DNA of 16,452 bases from an uncultured Hyphomicrobiales bacterium (GCA_903891395.1 CAITEM010000628.1:1-16452); one strand, 5' to 3'; positions 1 through 7,055 are shown, numbered from the stretch's first letter. Numbers and translations: made by a program. Notes: generated from the sequence alone by a model not told the origin.

Positions 1-466
1 CGCGGACGACGTCGAAAAAGCGGTTGAGTCGCAACTCAAGACCTTGCCGCGCAAGGATATCGCCGCCGCGTCGTGGCGCGACTTCGGCGCCATCATTTTG
101 GTGCCGAAGCTCGACGATGCCATCGCATTGGTCGACCGGCTCGCGCCCGAGCATCTTGAGATCGCCGCCGCTAACGCCGACGTCCTGGTGCCCAAAATCC
201 GCAATGCCGGCGCGATCTTCATCGGCGCGCATACGCCGGAAGCGATTGGCGATTACGTCGCTGGCTCCAATCACGTGCTGCCGACAGCGCGCTCGGCGCG
301 TTTTTCGTCGGGCCTCGGCGTACTCGATTTCATGAAGCGCACGTCGCTGCTGAAATGCGGACCCGATCAGTTGCGCGCGCTCGGACCCGCCGCAATCGCG
401 CTGGGCGAGGCCGAAGGCCTGTCCGCGCACGCACGCTCCGTGTCGATCCGCCTCAATCAAAGTTGA
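1..466 (+). CDS. hisD: Histidinol dehydrogenase, C-terminal part (5' end outside window)
   Basis: C-terminal 154 residues of histidinol dehydrogenase, the zinc enzyme that oxidises L-histidinol to L-histidine in two NAD-dependent steps (last step of histidine synthesis, cytoplasm). The reading frame is already open at base 2. The diagnostic blocks are present: PEHLEI, which holds the Glu-His pair used in catalysis, followed by GAIFIG, PEAIGDY (with a zinc-ligand Asp in the family) and the SNHVLPT signature. The end matches the usual C-terminus, so only the 5' part is missing. It begins the conserved hisD-UPF0262-phosphatase-maf-yacG run and is followed after 18 bases by the UPF0262 gene, probably in one transcript. 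Confidence 0.95.
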   Translation, partial: ADDVEKAVESQLKTLPRKDIAAASWRDFGAIILVPKLDDAIALVDRLAPEHLEIAAANADVLVPKIRNAGAIFIGAHTPEAIGDYVAGSNHVLPTARSARFSSGLGVLDFMKRTSLLKCGPDQLRALGPAAIALGEAEGLSAHARSVSIRLNQS

Positions 467-484
467 ACACACAGCGATGACCCG

Positions 485-976
485 ATGAGTCCGGCGAAAC
501 CAAACGTGAGCAAACGGCGTCTGGTCTCGGTCGAACTCGACGAGGCCTCGATCGGCCGTTCGAACGAAGATGTCGAGCACGAGCGCAAGGTCGCGATCTA
601 CGATCTGCTCGAGATGAACTATTTCGCGCCGGTCGAGCACGACGGCGGGCCCTACGCCCTGCACCTCAGTGTCAACGCCAACCGCCTGGTGTTCGACATC
701 CGTCTCGAGGACGGCACGCCGGTGATGGCGCATCTGTTCTCGCTGTCGCCGCTGCGCCGGATCGTGAAGGACTATTACATGATCTGCGACAGCTATTACG
801 CGGCGATCCGCACGGCCACTCCCGACAAGATCGAAGCGATCGACATGGGCCGCCGCGGCATCCACAACGAAGGCTCCAATATCCTGATGGAGCGGCTCAA
901 GGACAAGGTAACGGTCGATCTCGACACGGCGCGCCGTCTGTTCACCTTGATCTGCGTGCTGCACTGGAAGGGGTGA
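485..976 (+). CDS. UPF0262 family protein
   Basis: A 163-residue cytoplasmic protein of the UPF0262 family, conserved and uncharacterised in alphaproteobacteria. It has no signal peptide or membrane segment. Recognisable family stretches are a lysine/arginine-rich start, VELDEASIGRSNEDVEHER, the AIYDLLE block and the C-terminal DMGRRGIHNEG block. Length fits the family. The start at 485 lies 18 bases after the hisD stop, and another ATG at 477 is out of frame. The gene sits between hisD and a phosphatase gene, as in many Hyphomicrobiales. That constant position is the only functional clue. The family call is firm, but the biochemical role is unknown. Confidence 0.88.
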   Translation: MSPAKPNVSKRRLVSVELDEASIGRSNEDVEHERKVAIYDLLEMNYFAPVEHDGGPYALHLSVNANRLVFDIRLEDGTPVMAHLFSLSPLRRIVKDYYMICDSYYAAIRTATPDKIEAIDMGRRGIHNEGSNILMERLKDKVTVDLDTARRLFTLICVLHWKG

Positions 977-983
977 CTCTTTA

Positions 984-1445
984 ATGTCCGAGCGCCGGTC
1001 GCGCCCCCATGCGGTGTTGTTTGCTTGTGGCATGAACGCGGTGCGCTCGCCGATGGCGGCGGGTCTGTTCAAACAAATGTTCGGCACCGCCGTCTATGTC
1101 GGCTCGGCGGGCGTGCAGAAGGGCGAACTCGATCCCTTTGTCGTCGCGGTGATGGACGAGGTCGGCATCGATGTTTCGCGACACAAGCCCACCACCTTCG
1201 AGGAGTTGGAAGAGCTTGAAGGTTTGAGCTTCGACTTGATCGTGACGCTGTCGCCGCCGGCGCACCACAAGGCGCTTGAACTGACGCACACCATCGCAGC
1301 CGACGTCGAGTACTGGCCCACCGTCGATCCGACCGGCATTGAAGGCAGCCGCGAGCAGCGGCTCGATGCCTATCGCGAGGTCCGGGACCAGTTGACGGCG
1401 CGCATTCGCGAGCGGTTTGGCGGGCCGGCTGGTGGAAACGAGTAA
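984..1445 (+). CDS. Low-molecular-weight phosphatase family protein (ArsC/LMW-PTP fold)
   Basis: A 153-residue protein with the phosphatase P-loop near its N-terminus: CGMNAVRS, giving nucleophile Cys15 and Arg21 in a CX5RS arrangement. A DPTG near residue 117 is the likely general-acid Asp loop typical of low-molecular-weight tyrosine phosphatases and thioredoxin-type arsenate reductases. The second and third Cys expected of an ArsC redox relay are not evident, so a phosphatase role is favoured over arsenate reduction. No membrane segment. The ribosome site GGAAGGGG at 966-973 overlaps the end of the UPF0262 gene, so the pair is likely co-transcribed. In relatives this gene precedes infA, but here it is followed by a 69-base gap and maf. 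Confidence 0.87.
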   Translation: MSERRSRPHAVLFACGMNAVRSPMAAGLFKQMFGTAVYVGSAGVQKGELDPFVVAVMDEVGIDVSRHKPTTFEELEELEGLSFDLIVTLSPPAHHKALELTHTIAADVEYWPTVDPTGIEGSREQRLDAYREVRDQLTARIRERFGGPAGGNE

Positions 1446-1514
1446 TTTGCGAAAACAGGCCCGTTCCGCTAGCGTCCGGCGCCTTCTCGAATCTCATTCA
1501 GAGCCGCTAAGCCC

Positions 1515-2138
1515 ATGATCGGCCGTCCAAAATTCGTTCTCGCCTCCGGCTCGCCGCGGCGCCTCGCGCTGGTCAATCAGGCCGGAATCGAGCCGGATGC
1601 GCTCAAGCCGGCGGATATCGACGAGACGCCGAAGCGCGGCGAGATCCCGCGCGCCTATGCCACACGGCTGGCCAAGTCCAAGGCGGAAGTGGCGCTCGAC
1701 AACGTCAAGCTCGATGACGAGCTGCGCGGTGCTTACGTCCTGGCTGCGGACACCGTGGTGGCGGTCGGCCGCCGCATTCTGCCGAAGGCCGAACTGCTCG
1801 ACGAAGCGGCGCAATGTCTGCGTCTTCTCTCCGGCCGCAATCACCGCGTCTACACGTCGATCTGTCTGGTGACGCCGAAGGAGGCGTTCCGCCAGCGCCT
1901 CGTCGAAACCCGCGTGCGGTTCAAGCGGCTGTCGGCCGAAGATATCGAATCGTATCTCGCTTCCGGCGAATGGCGCGGCAAAGCCGGCGGTTACGCCGCG
2001 CAGGGCATCGCCGGCACCTTTATCGTGAAATTGGTCGGTTCCTACAGTAACGTGGTCGGCCTGCCGCTCTACGAGACCATGAGCCTGCTCGGCGGCGAAG
2101 GTTATCCGATCCGATTTGGCTGGCTGAACGCGGTGTAG
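1515..2138 (+). CDS. maf: Maf family nucleoside triphosphate pyrophosphatase
   Basis: A 207-residue Maf protein, which hydrolyses non-canonical or excess nucleoside triphosphates to the monophosphate and pyrophosphate and has been linked to septum-formation inhibition. The N-terminal signature LASGSPRRLALV (residues about 9-20) is the nucleotide-binding SxSPRR loop. AADTVVAVGRRILPKA carries the catalytic Asp, and GKAGGYAAQGIAGTF is the C-terminal signature. Length is normal. The start at 1515 directly precedes the signature. The upstream gap lacks the infA gene expected by synteny. Which Maf subgroup (dTTP/UTP or m7GTP) it belongs to cannot be settled by eye. Confidence 0.95.
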   Translation: MIGRPKFVLASGSPRRLALVNQAGIEPDALKPADIDETPKRGEIPRAYATRLAKSKAEVALDNVKLDDELRGAYVLAADTVVAVGRRILPKAELLDEAAQCLRLLSGRNHRVYTSICLVTPKEAFRQRLVETRVRFKRLSAEDIESYLASGEWRGKAGGYAAQGIAGTFIVKLVGSYSNVVGLPLYETMSLLGGEGYPIRFGWLNAV

Positions 2139-2155
2139 TCTCGATCCATCTCCGC

Positions 2156-2177
2156 TCATTCCCGCGAAAACGGGGAT
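2156..2177. repeat. Small palindromic intergenic element between maf and yacG
   Basis: ATTCCCG at 2158-2164 and CGGGGAT at 2171-2177 form a seven-pair stem (one G-T pair) around the loop CGAAAA. The flank begins TCATTCCCGCG, the core of palindromic repeats scattered between genes in many proteobacteria. It may be a degraded repeat unit or an mRNA hairpin. No T-run follows, so it is not called a terminator. Confidence 0.45.
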
Positions 2178-2245
2178 CGAAGACTTTGGGTCTGCTATTG
2201 CGGGGACGAACGGTAAATAAAGTCGCGTTGGGAGAAGACGGCGCC

Positions 2246-2449
2246 ATGAATGAACTCGCCCGCAAAACCAATGCCGCGCGCTGCCCGATCTGCAGCAAGC
2301 CGGTCGACGTTGCGTTCAAACCGTTCTGCTCGAAACGCTGCGCCGACGTCGATCTCAATCGCTGGCTGTCCGGCGTGTACGTCATCCCGGTCAAGGATAC
2401 CGACGACGAGGAAGAGCGCCCGCCGGGCGACGAGAGCGACAAGCCGTGA
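2246..2449 (+). CDS. yacG: DNA gyrase inhibitor YacG (zinc-binding)
   Basis: A 67-residue YacG protein, a small zinc protein that binds GyrB and inhibits DNA gyrase. The zinc site is complete: CPIC (Cys13, Cys16) and CSKRC (Cys28, Cys32), followed by the conserved DLNRWLSGVYVIP block and an acidic tail. The frame stays open upstream to 2186. ATG 2246 is chosen because GGGAGAAG lies just upstream at 2230-2237 and because the family begins here. The stop overlaps the GTG start of the next gene by four bases (GTGA), which suggests translational coupling to the decarboxylase alpha gene. Placement after maf is the usual order. Confidence 0.93.
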   Translation: MNELARKTNAARCPICSKPVDVAFKPFCSKRCADVDLNRWLSGVYVIPVKDTDDEEERPPGDESDKP

Positions 2450-2976
2450 CCGATAAAGCCGCCGCACAGGATTGGCCGGAGCGGCTGTATCAAACCTTCA
2501 AGCGCGCCGGCATTCGTCAGGTCGGCTATGTGCCGGATGCCGGCCACGCCAGACTGATCGACCGTTGTCGTGCCGATCCCGACATCCGCGATGTCGTCCT
2601 GACCACCGAAGAAGAGGGCGTCGCCTTGGCGGCGGGCGCCTGGCTCGGCGGTCAACGTGCGGCGCTGCTGATGCAGTCGAGCGGGCTTGGCAACTGCATC
2701 AACATGCTGTCGCTGGCGCGCTCATGCCGCTTTCCGTTGCTGATGCTGATCACGATGCGCGGCGAGTGGGAGGAATTCAACCCGTGGCAGGAGCCGATGG
2801 GTTCCATCGTCGATCCGGTGCTCAAGCTCTGCGAGGCGGAAATTTTTCGCGCGCGTCAGCCGGACGAGGTCGAGGGCTTGGCCGAACGCGCGGTGCAAAC
2901 CGTGTTCGGCGATGAACGCATCGCGGCCCTGGTGCTGTCGCAGGAACTGATCGGCAAGAAGGTCTGGACCAAATGA
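2446..2976 (+). CDS. Thiamine-diphosphate decarboxylase, alpha (PYR-domain) subunit, ComD-like
   Basis: A 176-residue stand-alone PYR domain of a ThDP enzyme, equivalent to the alpha half of sulfopyruvate or phosphonopyruvate decarboxylases. The TTEEEGVALAAGAW block (residues 53-66) contains the glutamate that activates the ThDP aminopyrimidine, probably Glu56. LLMQSSGLGNCINML and MRGEWEEFNPWQ are further family blocks. It should pair with the beta subunit encoded next to make a complete 2-oxo-acid decarboxylase; the substrate is not evident. It starts with GTG overlapping the yacG stop, and its own stop overlaps the beta-gene ATG, so three genes are chained by four-base overlaps. Sulfopyruvate decarboxylase is only one possibility. 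Confidence 0.82.
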   Translation: MTDKAAAQDWPERLYQTFKRAGIRQVGYVPDAGHARLIDRCRADPDIRDVVLTTEEEGVALAAGAWLGGQRAALLMQSSGLGNCINMLSLARSCRFPLLMLITMRGEWEEFNPWQEPMGSIVDPVLKLCEAEIFRARQPDEVEGLAERAVQTVFGDERIAALVLSQELIGKKVWTK

Positions 2977-3566
2977 GCAGCGGGAGACTGGAACGCCGCG
3001 CCGCCATGACCACGCTGCTCACCGATCGCGGTGACGATCTTCTGGTCGTGCCGGGTCTGGGTTCGACCTGCTGGGATCTCGCCGCCGCCGGCGACAATGA
3101 CCGCAACTTTTATCTCTGGGGCGCGATGGGCGGCGCCGCGATGATCGGGCTCGGCCTGGCGCTGGCGCGGCCGGACAAGCGCGTGGCTGTGATCACCGGC
3201 GACGGTGAGATGTTGATGGGCTTGGGGTCGCTCGCCACCATCGGCATTCAGAGGCCGGCCAACCTCGCCGTCATCGTGTTCGACAATGGCGTCTACGGCG
3301 AGACCGGTATGCAGCCGAGCCACACTCAAAACCGCGCCGAACGCGCCGGCGTCGATTTGCTCAAGGTCGCCGCCGGCTGCGGCCTCGATCCGTGTCTCGA
3401 CGTGCGGGACGAGGCGGCCCTGGCCGATCTGGCGGGGCGCCTGAAGCGGCTGAACGGCACTTTGTTCGCCCGGGTTACGATCGAAGCGGCCGAGCCGCCG
3501 CGCGTGCTGCCGGAGCGCGACGGGGTCGTTCTCAAGCGGCGGTTCCGCGCTGCCATAGGCCTCTAA
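2973..3566 (+). CDS. Thiamine-diphosphate decarboxylase, beta (PP-domain) subunit, ComE-like
   Basis: A 197-residue stand-alone pyrophosphate-binding domain of a ThDP enzyme, partner of the alpha subunit just upstream. It shows the classical GDG...N cofactor motif: GDGEMLMGLG from residue 76, ending in FDN with Asn105, which holds Mg2+ and ThDP. GVYGETGMQPSHT follows, as in sulfopyruvate and phosphonopyruvate decarboxylase beta subunits. Together the halves (176 and 197 residues) match the usual split form. The start is the ATG within the ATGA overlap with the alpha stop; an internal ATG at residue 12 is less likely because the overlap favours coupling. The likely role is decarboxylation of a small 2-oxo acid. 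The specific acid is unknown. Confidence 0.83.
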   Translation: MSSGRLERRAAMTTLLTDRGDDLLVVPGLGSTCWDLAAAGDNDRNFYLWGAMGGAAMIGLGLALARPDKRVAVITGDGEMLMGLGSLATIGIQRPANLAVIVFDNGVYGETGMQPSHTQNRAERAGVDLLKVAAGCGLDPCLDVRDEAALADLAGRLKRLNGTLFARVTIEAAEPPRVLPERDGVVLKRRFRAAIGL

Positions 3567-3595
3567 GGCTCGATTTTCCAGAGGCTTGGCCGTTC

Positions 3596-3624
3596 TGGAC
3601 AGGCTGGAGTCCAGCCTCTATAAC
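3596..3624 (+). promoter_or_regulatory. Predicted promoter of tRNA-Phe with palindromic spacer
   Basis: TGGACA (3596-3601) and TATAAC (3619-3624) each match the sigma-70 consensus at five of six bases with a 17-base spacer. Transcription would start near 3631, about 35 bases before the tRNA. The spacer is nearly filled by a perfect inverted repeat: AGGCTGGA (3601-3608), G, TCCAGCCT (3610-3617). A second perfect hairpin, CCCCGG-CTA-CCGGGG at 3641-3655, would lie in the 5' leader. Confidence 0.5.
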
Positions 3625-3665
3625 GCCCGCGCTCTCCTTGCCCCGGCTACCGGGGTGAGTTTGGC

Positions 3666-3741
3666 GCCCAGGTAGCTCAGTTGGTAGAGCATGCGATTGA
3701 AAATCGCAGTGTCGGTGGTTCGATTCCGCCCCTGGGCACCA
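3666..3741 (+). tRNA. tRNA-Phe (GAA)
   Basis: A complete 76-base cloverleaf. The acceptor stem GCCCAGG (3666-3672) pairs with CCTGGGC (3731-3737), followed by discriminator A and an encoded CCA (3739-3741). The D arm is GCTC...GAGC. The anticodon stem is TGCGA/TCGCA with loop TTGAAAA, placing anticodon GAA at 3699-3701, which reads UUC/UUU. The T arm contains GGTTCGATTCC. No second copy of the 3' end was noticed in the window, so there is no evidence for an attachment site here. Confidence 0.97.
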
Positions 3742-3776
3742 CTTCCCGCATCGCGCGTAACAATCTAAGTCGGCGT

Positions 3777-4763
3777 CTATTGCGGCGCCTTGCCGCGCGC
3801 GATGACGTTTTTCATGTTCTTGAAGTCGCCGGCGAGGAAACGGCGGATGTTTTCCTGGATCGTCGGCAGGTTGTTGCGCGCGGAATTGTCGTGCGTCGCC
3901 GCCTGATGGCAGGTGATGATGACGTTGTCCAAATCCCATAGCGGATTGTCCTTCGGCAGCGGCTCCTGCGCGAAGACGTCGAGGGCTGCGCCCGCGATCC
4001 GCTTCGAGCGCAGCGCGTCGAGCAAGGCCGGCTCATCGACCACGCCGCCGCGCGCCAGGTTGATCAGATAACTGTCGGGCTTCATCGCCGTGAACATCTC
4101 GGCGTCGATCATGTTGTGGGTCTGCGGCGTATAGGGCGTGAGCACGATGAAGTAGTCGATCTTGCCCAGCATCTCCTTCAATTTGCTCTTGTCGTAGACT
4201 TGGTCGAAGCCCGCGACCTGGCGCACACCGGAGGTGAAACCGAGCACGGTCATATTGAACGCCTTGAAACGCGGCGCCATCGACTCGGCGATCGACCCCA
4301 TGCCGAGAATGCCGACGGTCTTTTCGTTGAGCAGGCGAGACGGCCAGTTTTCCCACTTGTGCTGGGCCTTGTTGTTGAGGCTGCGCGGCAGGCTGCGGCT
4401 CAGCGCCAGCATCAGCGACATCGCCGCTTCCGACATCGGCGCGCCATGAACGCCATGGATATTGGTGACGATGATGGTGTCGCGCAGCGACGGCCGGTCG
4501 GCGATATTGTCGACGCCGGTGCCGATGCCCTGAACCCATTTCAGCTTCGGTGCGCTGGAAAAGACGTGGTCGGCCTTGCTCTCAAGATGCGGGCCGTGCG
4601 TGACGATGATCTCCGCCTCGGCAAGATAGGGATCGGCGTCGGCAACATTGGCAACGATGTTGACGGTCAATTCGGGGAAGGTCTGCGCGATTCCGTTGAA
4701 ATACTGTGTCCGGATTTTCTCATGTGATCGGAGAATAATGAGTAGCGCGGGCTTTGCGTTCAT
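3777..4763 (-). CDS. D-2-hydroxyacid dehydrogenase (NAD-binding)
   Basis: A 328-residue member of the D-isomer-specific 2-hydroxyacid dehydrogenase family, which reversibly interconverts 2-oxo acids and D-2-hydroxy acids with NAD(P)H in the cytoplasm. The catalytic triad is in place: Arg238 in NLARGGVVDEPAL, Glu267 in DVFAQEPLP and His286 in ITCHQAATHD. The nucleotide loop is GMGSIA (154-159), with Ala where the third Gly of GxGxxG is normal. The frame runs open far upstream to 5963, but that part is antisense to the next gene. The ATG at 4763 fits the family N-terminus. Its ribosome site is weak (GGAG about 11 bases upstream). It diverges from the enolase-superfamily gene across only 39 bases, so their promoters must overlap coding DNA. 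Confidence 0.88.
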   Translation of the reverse strand: MNAKPALLIILRSHEKIRTQYFNGIAQTFPELTVNIVANVADADPYLAEAEIIVTHGPHLESKADHVFSSAPKLKWVQGIGTGVDNIADRPSLRDTIIVTNIHGVHGAPMSEAAMSLMLALSRSLPRSLNNKAQHKWENWPSRLLNEKTVGILGMGSIAESMAPRFKAFNMTVLGFTSGVRQVAGFDQVYDKSKLKEMLGKIDYFIVLTPYTPQTHNMIDAEMFTAMKPDSYLINLARGGVVDEPALLDALRSKRIAGAALDVFAQEPLPKDNPLWDLDNVIITCHQAATHDNSARNNLPTIQENIRRFLAGDFKNMKNVIARGKAPQ

Positions 4764-4802
4764 TGATAAGAACACTCCGGACGATAAAAAAACGAGGCGG
4801 GC

Positions 4803-5978
4803 ATGAAGATCACGGCGATCGAGGATATACACGCCAGTGCCGGCTGGCGCACGCTTTCGTTTCTGAAAATCACGACCGATGCCGGCCTGGTCGGCTGGTC
4901 GGAATTCGGCGAAGGCCGCTCGATTCCGGGCCTGACCGGCGTGATCCGCAAGATGTCGGCGCAATTGATCGGACAGGACCCGCGCCAGGTCGGCCGCATC
5001 AGCGCGAAGCTCTACGCGCATACCAGGACTGCAAACAGCGGCATGATCGCGCAGGCCATCGCGGCCATCGAAAACGCCTGTCTCGACCTGAAGGCGAAGG
5101 CGCTCGGCGTCCCCGTCTACGAGTTGTTCGGCGGCGCCTTGCGCGACAAATTGCCGGCGTACTGGTCGCACTGCGGCACCTTGCGTGTGCGCCATCCCGA
5201 CCTGTTCGGCGGCAAGCCGCTGCGCTCGCTCGACGACATCGTCACGCTGGGCAAGGAAGTGGCCGACGGCCAATACCCGGCGCTCAAGACCAACATTCTG
5301 ACCTTCGCGAACGGCAAGGCGTCGAATTATCAGGGCGGCTTCGGCATGAGCGAGGGCCACCCCGAGCTCAATCTCGACGAGCGCATGTTGAACGGCATCG
5401 TCGACCTGATGTCGGCGTTTCGGCAGGGCGCGGGACCCGACGTGAAATTGTCGATCGATCTGAACTGCAACTTCAAGCCGGAAGGCGTGCGCCAGATCGC
5501 GAAGGCGCTGGAACCGCTGCGGCTGCTTTGGCTGGAATTCGATCTGCACGATCCGAAGTCCCTGGCCGCGATCCGCCAATCGACCACGACGCCGATCGGC
5601 TCGCTGGAGACGATCTACGGCCGGCGCAATTTGAAGCCCTATCTCGAGCAGACGGCGGTGGACGCCGTCATCATCGATCCGCAATGGAACGGCATGATCG
5701 AGTCGACCCGCATGGCGGCGCTGGTCGATACCTATGACGTCAACGTCGCCGTGCACAATTATCACGGACATCTCTCGACGCTGATCGGCACGCATTTTGC
5801 CGCGGCGATCCCGAACTTTCGCATTGCGGAGGTGGTGGTTGACGAAGCGCCGTGGGTGGCGGATTTGTTCACCCATCCGGTCGTTCTCAAGAACGGCGAA
5901 ATCACGGTTCCGGACCGACCCGGCTGGGGCACCGACATCAACGAAGACGCGGTTCGCGCGCATCCCGTGAAGCTCTGA
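4803..5978 (+). CDS. Enolase-superfamily (mandelate racemase/muconate lactonizing) acid-sugar dehydratase-like protein
   Basis: A 391-residue enolase-superfamily enzyme with an N-terminal capping domain and a C-terminal barrel. The three metal ligands appear as Asp219 (SIDLNCNF), Glu245 (WLEFD) and Glu269 (GSLETIYG). His318, His321 and His323 in VHNYHGH supply a candidate general acid or base, as in sugar-acid dehydratases. On the second strand there is ALKTN with Lys162, not the two-lysine KxK of the racemase group. Dehydration of a hydroxy acid or sugar acid to a 2-oxo product is the likely reaction; the substrate is not readable. The Bug gene follows after 23 bases, and a 2-hydroxyacid dehydrogenase diverges upstream, so uptake and catabolism of one acid is a reasonable inference. 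Confidence 0.83.
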   Translation: MKITAIEDIHASAGWRTLSFLKITTDAGLVGWSEFGEGRSIPGLTGVIRKMSAQLIGQDPRQVGRISAKLYAHTRTANSGMIAQAIAAIENACLDLKAKALGVPVYELFGGALRDKLPAYWSHCGTLRVRHPDLFGGKPLRSLDDIVTLGKEVADGQYPALKTNILTFANGKASNYQGGFGMSEGHPELNLDERMLNGIVDLMSAFRQGAGPDVKLSIDLNCNFKPEGVRQIAKALEPLRLLWLEFDLHDPKSLAAIRQSTTTPIGSLETIYGRRNLKPYLEQTAVDAVIIDPQWNGMIESTRMAALVDTYDVNVAVHNYHGHLSTLIGTHFAAAIPNFRIAEVVVDEAPWVADLFTHPVVLKNGEITVPDRPGWGTDINEDAVRAHPVKL

Positions 5979-6001
5979 GCAGAAATCACCAGGACATTGT
6001 C

Positions 6002-6967
6002 ATGATCAATCGCCGCCACTTTGTTGCCGCCACCGCCGCCTTTGCGGCCTCCGGGCGTGCTGCCTTCGCCCAGGCCTGGCCAAGCCGCCCGGTGATCGCG
6101 GTCGTGCCGTTTCCGCCGTCGGGCAACGTCGACATCACGGCGCGGCTGGTCGGCGGTCCGTTCGCGGCGGCGCTGGGCCAACAGTTGGTGGTCGAGAACC
6201 GTCCGGGCGCCGGCGGCAATATCGGCAACGAAGCCGTCGCGCGCGCCGCGCCGGATGGCTACACCGTGCTGTTCACGCAAGGCGGCATCGCGGTCAATCA
6301 GTTCCTGTACAAGAACCTAAAATACGACACGGCGCGCGACTTTGTGCCGGTCTCGCTGCTGGTGCTTGTGCCGAACGTCATCGTGATTCCAGCGAGCCTG
6401 CCGCCGAAGACGATGGCCGAGTTCATCGCATACGCGAAGCCGAAGAAGCTGCTCTACGCCTCCGCCGGCAACGGAACATCCAGTCATTTGTCGGGAGAGC
6501 TTCTGAAGCGAAAGCTCGGCATTGAATTGACCCACATTCCCTATCGCGGCACTGCGCTTGGCGTCACCGACATGATCGCTGGCCGCGTCGATGTGACCTG
6601 CGATAACGTGTCGGCTCTGCTGCCGCACATCAAATCGGGCGCGTTGCGCGCGCTCGCGGTGACGACGCCGGAACGGCTGCCTGTTTTGCCGGATGTGCCG
6701 ACGATGGACGCCTGCGGCATCAAGGATTTCAAGTCGTCGGGCTGGACCGCGGTGTTTGCGCCGGCCAAGACGCCGGCCGACATCATCGCCAAGATGAACC
6801 AGGCGCTGGTTGCTGCCGTGCATCAGGCCGACGTGCGCAAGACCATGGAGCAGGTCGGCAATGTCGTGGTCGGTTCGTCGCCCGCGGAGTGCGCAAAATT
6901 CGTCAAAGACGAAAGCGACACCTGGGGCCCGATCATCAAGGAAGGCAATATCACGATCGACGGCTAG
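6002..6967 (+). CDS. Tripartite tricarboxylate transporter substrate-binding protein (Bug/TctC family)
   Basis: A 321-residue periplasmic binding protein of the Bug family. The N-terminus MINRRHFVAATAAFAASG has a twin arginine (Arg4-Arg5) and a hydrophobic stretch, with likely cleavage after AFA at residue 23; Tat or Sec export is possible. Mature-protein hallmarks are WPSRPVIAVVPF, the RPGAGGNIGNEAVARAAPDGYT loop region (about 73-94) and the LPDVPTMD block near the C-terminus. These proteins bind small carboxylates. ATG 6002 is chosen over upstream in-frame codons because AGGA lies seven bases before it and the signal peptide begins there. It follows the dehydratase-like gene in what looks like an operon. 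No TctA/TctB genes are near. Confidence 0.92.
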   Translation: MINRRHFVAATAAFAASGRAAFAQAWPSRPVIAVVPFPPSGNVDITARLVGGPFAAALGQQLVVENRPGAGGNIGNEAVARAAPDGYTVLFTQGGIAVNQFLYKNLKYDTARDFVPVSLLVLVPNVIVIPASLPPKTMAEFIAYAKPKKLLYASAGNGTSSHLSGELLKRKLGIELTHIPYRGTALGVTDMIAGRVDVTCDNVSALLPHIKSGALRALAVTTPERLPVLPDVPTMDACGIKDFKSSGWTAVFAPAKTPADIIAKMNQALVAAVHQADVRKTMEQVGNVVVGSSPAECAKFVKDESDTWGPIIKEGNITIDG

Positions 6968-7027
6968 GCAAGCCGTTGCGGTGGCCTTGCTGGTTGCGGT
7001 GAAACCCGTCATCCTCACTCGATAAAA

Positions 7028-7055
7028 GCTCATCCGGCAATGCCGGAATAAGAGC
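7028..7055. repeat. Hairpin between Bug gene and membrane-protein operon
   Basis: TCCGGC-AAT-GCCGGA (inverted repeat within 7033-7047) is a perfect stem, flanked by GCTC (7028-7031) and GAGC (7052-7055), which can extend it imperfectly. It could end or process the Bug transcript. No T-run follows on the + strand; the T-rich side lies on the - strand, where there is no gene to terminate. It is therefore listed only as a structure. Confidence 0.4.

Noticed and set aside
984..1445. Arsenate reductase call for the CX5R protein
   Set aside because: No evident second or third redox Cys and no ars genes nearby; phosphatase family is the safer call.
1094..1497. Antisense frames in and after the phosphatase gene as a relocated infA
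   Set aside because: None shows the IF-1 start or OB-fold sequence; they are shadows.
3641..3655. Hairpin CCCCGG-CTA-CCGGGG as a terminator of the decarboxylase operon
   Set aside because: No T-run follows, and it lies in the predicted leader of tRNA-Phe.
4764..5963. A 400-codon open upstream extension of the - strand dehydrogenase frame, antisense to the enolase-superfamily gene
   Set aside because: Arg/His/Asp-rich composition typical of the antisense frame of a GC-rich gene; the family N-terminus begins at 4763.
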